From Kiritimatiellia bacterium (GTDB lineage Bacteria; Verrucomicrobiota; Kiritimatiellia; SLAD01), in assembly GCA_007126995.1 (NCBI GenBank), contig SLAD01000309.1:1-5778 (forward strand): a stretch of DNA of 5,778 nucleotides, written 5' to 3'. Under the pieces are notes generated by a model. That model was not told the DNA's origin. It saw nothing but the letters and a program-made list of their open reading frames with translations, and made no database searches. Position numbers and translations under genes: made by a program. Each line of letters begins with the position of its first letter. Positions within the stretch are counted from its first letter, which is position 1. This document shows positions 1-4,302 of the stretch, piece after piece.

Positions 1-827
1 AACTGATCAACAATATTCGCTTCATTGCGCTGCAACGCGGCAAGAAGCTTTCGCTACCGCGCGGTGATACTCAATTCATGATCGGGGACGACGTGTACAT
101 GGTCGGCGATCCCGAACACATCAGCGAGTTTCTGCAATGGGCGTATCCGGAGCGCCCGCGGTTTCGCAAAATCATTATTGCGGGAGGCGGTGATCTCGGT
201 TTTCATCTCGCCGGCTTGGTGGAAACCATGCAGGTGGAGACCATCCTGCTGGAAGCCAATACGCGCCGCGCCGAGTACTGCGCTGATCGACTCAGTAAGA
301 CGTTGGTGTTGAAATCGAATCCGCTCGATCCGGCCACCTTCGAGGAAATCGGCATCACCGCCGATACGGCCTTTGTGGCGGCCACCGAGGATGACGAAAA
401 CAACATTATCTGCTGCCTGATGGCGGAGAAAAAGGGCGCGTCGTTCACCGCTGCTCAAGTCACCAAGACGGGGTACGCGCCGATCATCAACAGCCTGAGC
501 CTGATGGATCGCGCGGTGAACCCGTACACGTCGATGATCAATGCCATCACCCGCTTCATTCGCGGCACGTACATCGAGGCGGCCGCCAGCCTCTACAGCT
601 TGCCGGGCGAAATCATCGAGGTGCGCCTGCCCTCCGACAGCCCATGGGTTGGCTTGACCGTTGAGGCCGTCGGAAATCTCAAGGACGGCATCATTGCGGC
701 ACTGCTGCGCGACGGCGAGGTGATCGCCGCCACGGGCGACGTTGTGCTGCAAACCGACGACCGCTTAACGCTTTTCACCTTGCCCAATGCGGCCGGCAAG
801 GTGCTCGCCAAAGTACGCGGCAAATGA
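1..827 (+). CDS. trkA: TrkA, NAD-binding regulatory subunit of Trk K+ uptake (5'-truncated by window edge)
   Basis: Cytosolic subunit that binds NAD(H)/nucleotide and gates the TrkH channel. The reading frame is open from base 3, well upstream of the first Met at 78, so this is the 3' part of a longer gene: 274 codons are visible, against about 458 residues for E. coli TrkA. Visible parts: the end of a first RCK_C domain (fragment residues 1-45), then a second Rossmann RCK_N domain starting KIIIAGGGDLG (GxGxxG at fragment residues 61-66) with an acidic residue at the end of the second strand (LLEAN, Glu84), then AATEDDENNI, and a final RCK_C domain (from about residue 180, EIIEVRLPSDSPWVG to LTLFTLP). 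The usual GD motif after the third strand reads SNPLD, a mild divergence. It ends 17 nt before trkH, so the two are probably co-transcribed. Identity is secure from the tandem RCK layout plus the trkH neighbour. The Met at 78 is internal and not the real start. Confidence 0.93.
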   Translation, partial: LINNIRFIALQRGKKLSLPRGDTQFMIGDDVYMVGDPEHISEFLQWAYPERPRFRKIIIAGGGDLGFHLAGLVETMQVETILLEANTRRAEYCADRLSKTLVLKSNPLDPATFEEIGITADTAFVAATEDDENNIICCLMAEKKGASFTAAQVTKTGYAPIINSLSLMDRAVNPYTSMINAITRFIRGTYIEAAASLYSLPGEIIEVRLPSDSPWVGLTVEAVGNLKDGIIAALLRDGEVIAATGDVVLQTDDRLTLFTLPNAAGKVLAKVRGK

Positions 828-844
828 AACGGACCTGAAAGGCC

Positions 845-2293
845 ATGAACTTCCGTGCAGTCTTCCATTTGATCTCCTTCCTGCTGTTCTTCACCGCGAT
901 TGGGAAGTTCGCAAGCTGGCTGGTCTCGATCGCCGCGGGCGACTCGACGGAAGTACAGCGTGGCCTGTTGATGGCCGCGTTATTGTCGACGGTAATTAGC
1001 ACGCTGTTGTGGGCACTGACACGTGGCACAACCGACCTCTCCCGGCGAGACGGTTTCGGCATCGTCACCTTTGGTTGGCTGGCCGTCGCTCACTTGGGCA
1101 CGCTGCCCTATCTACTGACAGGCGCGATACCGCATGCCCCTACGGCGCTCTTCGAAGCGATGTCGGGGTTCACCGCCACCGGGGCCACTGCGTTGCGGGA
1201 AATCGAGGTCCTCCCGGATGGCGTACTGTTCTGGCGCTCGCTGACCCAATGGTACGGCGGCATGGGTATTATCGTTTTGGCCGTCGCGATTATTCCCTTT
1301 CTGGGGGTCGGCGGGATGCAGTTGTTCAGCGCCGAGATTTCGGGGCCATCCAAGGACCGCTTAACGCCCCGGATCGCGTCGACAGCCAAATTCCTGTACG
1401 GCGTCTATCTCTTGCTCACGCTCGTCGCGATTTTGGCCCTGCGCCTGGCCGGCATGCATTGGTTTGATGCGATTAATCACGGACTGACCTGTGCCGCCAC
1501 CGGCGGATTTTCGACCTATACCGGCAGCATCGCGCATTTCGAGTCATTTCGTATCGAGCTGATCTGTGTTACCATCATGATGTTGAGCGCCATGAGTTAT
1601 CCCCTGCACTATCGCGCCCTGATGGGACGGCCCGGCAGCTATTTCCGCGACGCGCAGTGGCGCTTCTTCATCTTTGTCTGGTTGGTCGCGATCACGATCG
1701 TCAGTATTAACCTTTGGCGGCATATGGACCTGTCAGGGACGCTGGCGGTTCGTCAGGCGCTATTCCAAGTCTCCACCTTCATCACCTCGACCGGCTACGT
1801 CTCGGCGGACTACGATCAATGGCCTGCCCTGTCGCGATTTGTACTCTTGCTGCTGATGGTCATGGGCGGCTGCGCCGGATCGACGACCGGCGGGATCAAG
1901 GCCATTCGTGTTTTCGTACTATTAAAGAAGGGACTACGGGAAATTCGTCTTTTCATGCGTCCCGAAGCCGTAGTCCAAGTCAAAATCGGACAAAAATCGA
2001 TCCCGCAGGACATCATCTCAAAAGTGACCTCCTATTTCGCCATCTACATGTTCATTTGGGCGGCGTGTACGCTCTTGATGACCTTCTTCACGCCGGACTT
2101 GGAAACCGCGTTCAGCTCCGTGCTTGCAACGCTCGGTAACATGGGTCCCGGCTTCGGAATGGTCGGCGCCGTCCAGAACTACGCCGATATCGGCAGCGGC
2201 GGAAAGATCGCGCTGACGCTCTTGATGCTGCTGGGTCGCCTCGAGTTCTACACGGTTCTCGTGCTATTTTTGCCCGCGTTCTGGCGTCGCTAG
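845..2293 (+). CDS. trkH: TrkH family K+ uptake channel subunit
   Basis: Inner-membrane K+-translocating subunit of the Trk system, 482 aa, the usual TrkH length. The N-terminus MNFRAVFHLISF closely resembles the E. coli TrkH start (MHFRAI...), which supports ATG 845. All four pore-loop filters of the SKT (Trk/Ktr/HKT) superfamily are visible: SGFTATGAT (Gly113), CAATGGFST (Gly220), FITSTGYVS (Gly317) and LGNMGPGFG (Gly434). The intramembrane gate segment GGCAGSTTGGIKAIR is at residues 341-355. The conserved pore Arg of TrkH is present as Arg465 in MLLGRLEFYT. About ten hydrophobic segments are distributed as expected for four M1-P-M2 units with two extra N-terminal helices. A GAAAGG stretch (837-842) lies only 2 nt before the ATG, too close for an ideal Shine-Dalgarno, so translation may lean on coupling to trkA. 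No truncation or missing key residue. TrkG would be the paralogue name in some enterics; TrkH fits better. Confidence 0.96.
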   Translation: MNFRAVFHLISFLLFFTAIGKFASWLVSIAAGDSTEVQRGLLMAALLSTVISTLLWALTRGTTDLSRRDGFGIVTFGWLAVAHLGTLPYLLTGAIPHAPTALFEAMSGFTATGATALREIEVLPDGVLFWRSLTQWYGGMGIIVLAVAIIPFLGVGGMQLFSAEISGPSKDRLTPRIASTAKFLYGVYLLLTLVAILALRLAGMHWFDAINHGLTCAATGGFSTYTGSIAHFESFRIELICVTIMMLSAMSYPLHYRALMGRPGSYFRDAQWRFFIFVWLVAITIVSINLWRHMDLSGTLAVRQALFQVSTFITSTGYVSADYDQWPALSRFVLLLLMVMGGCAGSTTGGIKAIRVFVLLKKGLREIRLFMRPEAVVQVKIGQKSIPQDIISKVTSYFAIYMFIWAACTLLMTFFTPDLETAFSSVLATLGNMGPGFGMVGAVQNYADIGSGGKIALTLLMLLGRLEFYTVLVLFLPAFWRR

Positions 2294-2397
2294 CCGGTCC
2301 CCGCGATCGGTTGAAGGCAAAAATCGGCAAGAAAAATCCGATATCACTTGCGCCCCGCCCCAAAATTCCTATTTTAAGGGCCTTTGAGTAACGAGTT
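2294..2397 (+). promoter_or_regulatory. 104-nt intergenic gap between trkH and the mrp genes; weak promoter candidate
   Basis: This is the only sizeable non-coding gap and the natural place for an mrp promoter. A weak sigma70-like pair can be drawn: TTGCGC (2348-2353), 16 nt spacer, TATTTT (2370-2375, 4 of 6 matches to TATAAT), 22 nt before the mrpF ATG. The -35 matches only at TTG, so this is tentative. The early half is A-rich (2317-2337) with two similar stretches (GGCAAAAATCGG, GGCAAGAAAAATCC) and one 5-bp inverted pair ATCGG/CCGAT (2323-2327 and 2338-2342). That is too short for a terminator and has no T-tract. Transcription from trkH into mrp therefore cannot be excluded. For mrpF the only SD-like bases are GAG at 2386-2388. 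Confidence 0.25.
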
Positions 2398-2688
2398 ATG
2401 AGCGAATTCTTCATAGGAATAGCCCTGTTTTTGCTGGTGAACATTGTCGCCGGACTGGTCCGCATTATTCGTGGGCCATCATTGGGCGACCGTATGTTGG
2501 CGTTGCAACTCTTTGGCACAACCGGCGTTGCGATTCTTCTCCTGCTGGCGGAAAGCTTTAGTGAGCCGCCCCTGCGGGATGTGGCATTGGTGTTCGCGCT
2601 GCTCGCTGTGCTGGCCATGGTGGCGTACGTAAAGCTCGTGGGCCCCGAGAGCGACGAACGGCATGCCCGGAGAGAGGAGTCGGCATGA
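2398..2688 (+). CDS. mrpF: MrpF/MnhF-like subunit of Mrp cation/H+ antiporter
   Basis: Small integral membrane subunit (96 aa, three predicted helices at about residues 4-24, 34-53 and 61-80) of the multisubunit Mrp Na+/H+ antiporter, equivalent to MbhB in archaeal Mbh complexes. The family signature is clear: LVRIIRGPSLGDRMLAL, with Arg22, GP at 26-27 and Asp31 in the conserved GPxxxDR motif, followed by FGTTGVAI and a third helix beginning LRDVALVFALLAVL. Two positions look divergent: Gln37 where many MrpF proteins have an Asp (ALDxxG), and Ala where Gly is common in the third-helix LLGF motif. The polar tail (ESDERHARREES) is cytosolic by the positive-inside rule. The stop overlaps the mrpG start (ATGA at 2685-2688), showing translational coupling. 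It is the first gene of the block; no mrpE precedes it. Confidence 0.9.
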   Translation: MSEFFIGIALFLLVNIVAGLVRIIRGPSLGDRMLALQLFGTTGVAILLLLAESFSEPPLRDVALVFALLAVLAMVAYVKLVGPESDERHARREESA

Positions 2689-2981
2689 CCAACGTGTTTT
2701 CCATTGGGCTGGGCTTGCTCGGCAGCCTCTTCTTTCTGGCGGGCACTTTCGGGCTGCTGCGCTTTCCGGACACGTTGAGTCGCCTGCATGCCCTGACCAA
2801 GGCGGATAATCTCGGTTTAGGCCTGATCGCCCTCAGTCTGGCAATCTATAACGGCTCACCGGCTGTAGCCGTCAAACTTTTCGCCATTTGGCTGCTGGCC
2901 ATGCTGGCGGGCACCACCAACTGTTATCTGCTGGGGCGAAACACCTTACAAAAGCAGCAACAGCAGGAGAGCGCATCATGA
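2685..2981 (+). CDS. mrpG: MrpG/MnhG-like subunit of Mrp cation/H+ antiporter
   Basis: Small membrane subunit (98 aa, three hydrophobic segments at about residues 4-24, 42-58 and 60-78), member of the PhaG/MnhG/YufB family, equivalent to MbhC. The signature is well preserved at residues 20-44: GTFGLLRFPD, RLHALTKAD and NLG. The start is set by a good Shine-Dalgarno GAGAGGAG (2672-2679), 5 nt before the ATG, which overlaps the mrpF stop. The distal part departs from classical MrpG: where a TxPvaxHxxxRAA-like ending is usual, this protein has AMLAGTTNCYLLGRN and then a Gln-rich tail (QKQQQQES). That ending may mark a subfamily difference, since the N-terminal signature is intact. The stop overlaps the next start (ATGA at 2978-2981). 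Confidence 0.92.
   Translation: MTNVFSIGLGLLGSLFFLAGTFGLLRFPDTLSRLHALTKADNLGLGLIALSLAIYNGSPAVAVKLFAIWLLAMLAGTTNCYLLGRNTLQKQQQQESAS
2965..2969 (+). promoter_or_regulatory. Shine-Dalgarno AGGAG that fixes the start of the MbhD-like gene at 2978
   Basis: AGGAG lies 8 nt before ATG 2978. It decides against the longer in-frame ATG at 2888, which lies inside mrpG and would add 30 non-homologous residues. Confidence 0.75.
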
Positions 2982-3247
2982 GCCTGAATGAATGGGTCTT
3001 GGACGGTCTGATCATGTTTACGCTCGTCGTGCTCGCCGTGCGCGTCCTCTACACGCGCGATTTATTCAAATCGGTTTTTCTCTTTATCGTTTTTGGTCTG
3101 ATCATGGCGTTGGCGTGGGTGCGTTTGAAGGCGCCCGATATCGCCTTGGCTGAGGCCGCTATTGGTGCCGGGTTAACCGGCGTGTTGCTGTTGGATGCTG
3201 CTCGACACTTTAACCGGCCCCGTCCGGTACCCCACCCGAAGGACTAA
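2978..3247 (+). CDS. MbhD-like / DUF4040 small subunit (corresponds to part of MrpA C-terminus)
   Basis: 89-aa membrane protein with three predicted helices (about residues 7-24, 31-48 and 56-73). It carries the hallmark of the MbhD/DUF4040 family: RLKAPDIALAEAAIGAGLTG at residues 49-68, with APD at 52-54, Glu59 and the GAG turn at 63-65. In classical Mrp systems this segment is part of the C-terminal extension of MrpA; in archaeal Mbh/Mbs complexes and some bacterial Mrp operons it is a free-standing subunit, as here. The acidic Asp54/Glu59 pair in the membrane is a plausible part of the ion path (inference from family). Start chosen at 2978 because of the AGGAG 8 nt upstream and the ATGA overlap with mrpG. 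The next gene begins 4 nt after its stop. Annotation pipelines may name it MrpB-like or hydrogenase subunit MbhD; it does not contain an MnhB domain. Confidence 0.85.
   Translation: MSLNEWVLDGLIMFTLVVLAVRVLYTRDLFKSVFLFIVFGLIMALAWVRLKAPDIALAEAAIGAGLTGVLLLDAARHFNRPRPVPHPKD
3238..3243 (+). promoter_or_regulatory. Shine-Dalgarno GAAGGA that fixes the start of mrpB at 3252
   Basis: GAAGGA sits 8 nt before ATG 3252, inside the last codons of the MbhD-like gene. It argues against the in-frame ATG at 3195, which would overlap that gene by 53 nt and add a non-hydrophobic, Arg-rich lead. Confidence 0.7.
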
Positions 3248-3251
3248 GCGC

Positions 3252-3980
3252 ATGCCGTCACCCCAAAAAGTCACCGACCAACTCAAGGCACCGAGCAGTC
3301 TGTTGCTGGGATTGGCGTGTGCGGGCATTGCACTTTTTCTAATTGCGGCCTTGATCGAATTACCCGATGAGGCATTGGGGCTGACCGAACTCTCCAAACA
3401 GCACATGGATGAGAGTGGCGTCGAGCATCCCGTCACGGCCGTACTGCTGAATTTCCGCGCTTATGATACCTGGCTGGAAGTCGGTGTGCTCCTGATGGCG
3501 GTTATGGGGATGCTGCTTTTCCAGCGCCGTAGTGACCTGCGCGACATCGAGCGTATGCCCGCACCGGACCCGGTGCTGAATTGGCTGATTCAGTTGCTCT
3601 TCCCGATGATGGTGCTGGTCTCCGGCTATCTGCTCTGGATGGGCAAATTCTCGTCAGGCGGAGCCTTTCAAGCAGGCGTGGTGCTCGGTGCAGGCGGTGT
3701 CCTCCTATGGTTGGCAGGTCATCCCTCGGTCAGCGGGTTTTCGGGACGACTTTTCCGCTTTCTGCTCACGGTCGGTTTCGGCAGCTTCCTGCTGGTGGCG
3801 TTTTACAATGTATTGCTTAGCCAAGCGATTCTCGACTACCCCGTGGCCTATGCAGGAACCATCATTTTAATCATCGAAGCGGCGGCCACGATTTCCATCG
3901 CCGTCACCGTCGCCGCCTTAATCATCGGTTTACAACCGGTTATCCGGGATCGAGACCGGACACCGCTCGAACCCCACTAA
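3252..3980 (+). CDS. mrpB: MbhE-MrpB (MnhB domain) fusion subunit of Mrp-type antiporter
   Basis: 242-aa membrane protein joining two Mrp/Mbh building blocks. Residues about 17-95 form an MbhE-like part: a first helix (17-37), an exported loop, then AVLLNFRAYDTWLEVGVL (63-80), the counterpart of the MrpA C-terminal DFRGFDTxxEIxVL motif, with Arg69, Asp72 and the conserved intramembrane Glu76. Residues about 108-235 form the MnhB domain: LLFPMMVLVSGYLLWMGKF, SSGGAFQAGVVLGAGG (134-149), and two later helices with YPVAYAGTIILIIEAAATISIA. The central MnhB signature, normally GHxxPGGGFQGG with a preceding His, is altered to GKFSSGGAFQAG, losing the His, the Pro and two Gly. Typical MnhB is about 140 aa, so the extra length is the MbhE part. 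It is preceded by the MbhD-like gene (4-nt gap) and followed by mrpC (10-nt gap). The frame is intact; the fusion is not a visible frameshift artefact. Confidence 0.87.
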   Translation: MPSPQKVTDQLKAPSSLLLGLACAGIALFLIAALIELPDEALGLTELSKQHMDESGVEHPVTAVLLNFRAYDTWLEVGVLLMAVMGMLLFQRRSDLRDIERMPAPDPVLNWLIQLLFPMMVLVSGYLLWMGKFSSGGAFQAGVVLGAGGVLLWLAGHPSVSGFSGRLFRFLLTVGFGSFLLVAFYNVLLSQAILDYPVAYAGTIILIIEAAATISIAVTVAALIIGLQPVIRDRDRTPLEPH

Positions 3981-3990
3981 TCGCATCGCC

Positions 3991-4302
3991 ATGTCACAGT
4001 ATCTCGCCTATTCGATAACCGGAATGATCATCTTTGCGCTGGGGCTGCATGGACTGGTCGTGCTGTCGCATATCCTGCGCAAAATCATCTGCATCAACGT
4101 GATGGCGGGCGGCGTGTTTCTGTTTTTGATCAGCGTCGCCGCGCGCAATTTTGATGAGTTTCCGGATCCGGTGCCGCAAGCGATGCTGCTCACCGGCGTC
4201 GTTGTGGCCCTCAGCGCCACTGCCTTCGCCGTCGCGCTGGCCCGGCGAATCTATACGGTCACGGGACAGGCTGAACTAATCGAGGAGGACGAGCCGTCAT
4301 GA
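3991..4302 (+). CDS. mrpC: MrpC/MnhC (NuoK-like) subunit of Mrp cation/H+ antiporter
   Basis: 103-aa NuoK-family subunit with three predicted helices (about residues 6-26, 31-51 and 63-88), equivalent to MbhG. The most telling motif is DPVPQAMLLTGVVVALSATA (residues 59-78), matching the MrpC/NuoK DPxPQALxLTxIV signature. LSHILRKIICINVMAGGVFLFL (25-46) corresponds to the second-helix segment. Cys34 stands where Gly is usual. The polar C-terminus (ELIEEDEPS) is cytosolic. No Shine-Dalgarno is visible in the 10 nt after the mrpB stop, and no in-frame start exists just upstream, so initiation likely depends on ribosomes finishing mrpB. The stop overlaps the mrpD start as ATGA (4299-4302). In Mrp and complex I this subunit lies next to the MrpD/NuoN-type antiporter subunit. 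Confidence 0.93.
   Translation: MSQYLAYSITGMIIFALGLHGLVVLSHILRKIICINVMAGGVFLFLISVAARNFDEFPDPVPQAMLLTGVVVALSATAFAVALARRIYTVTGQAELIEEDEPS
4282..4288 (+). promoter_or_regulatory. Strong Shine-Dalgarno GAGGAGG for mrpD
   Basis: GAGGAGG, encoded within the acidic tail codons of mrpC, lies 10 nt before ATG 4299. It is the best ribosome binding site in the window and sets the mrpD start. Confidence 0.75.

Noticed and set aside
54..752. 232-codon open frame on the minus strand opposite trkA
   Set aside because: It lies wholly within the trkA coding region, and its product is His/Arg/Ala/Gly-rich with no recognisable domain. GC-rich coding DNA often leaves antisense frames open; the + strand carries clear RCK motifs.
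1009..1467. 152-codon + strand frame inside trkH
   Set aside because: An out-of-frame shadow of trkH with His/Arg/Gly-rich composition; trkH motifs are continuous across the region.
2323..2342. Possible terminator hairpin after trkH (ATCGG / CCGAT)
   Set aside because: Only a 5-bp stem with a 10-nt loop and no following T-run; not enough for an intrinsic terminator.
2112..2789. 225-codon minus-strand open frame spanning the trkH end, the gap, mrpF and the mrpG start
   Set aside because: Arg/Ser-rich, low-complexity translation with no family resemblance. It crosses three well-supported genes on the other strand.
2888..2977. Longer N-terminus for the MbhD-like protein from ATG 2888
   Set aside because: It would overlap mrpG by 94 nt and add a Gly/His-rich lead without homology; the AGGAG and ATGA overlap support 2978.
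3195..3251. Longer N-terminus for MrpB from ATG 3195
   Set aside because: It would overlap the MbhD-like gene. The extra residues are polar and Arg-rich, and GAAGGA stands at the right distance from ATG 3252.
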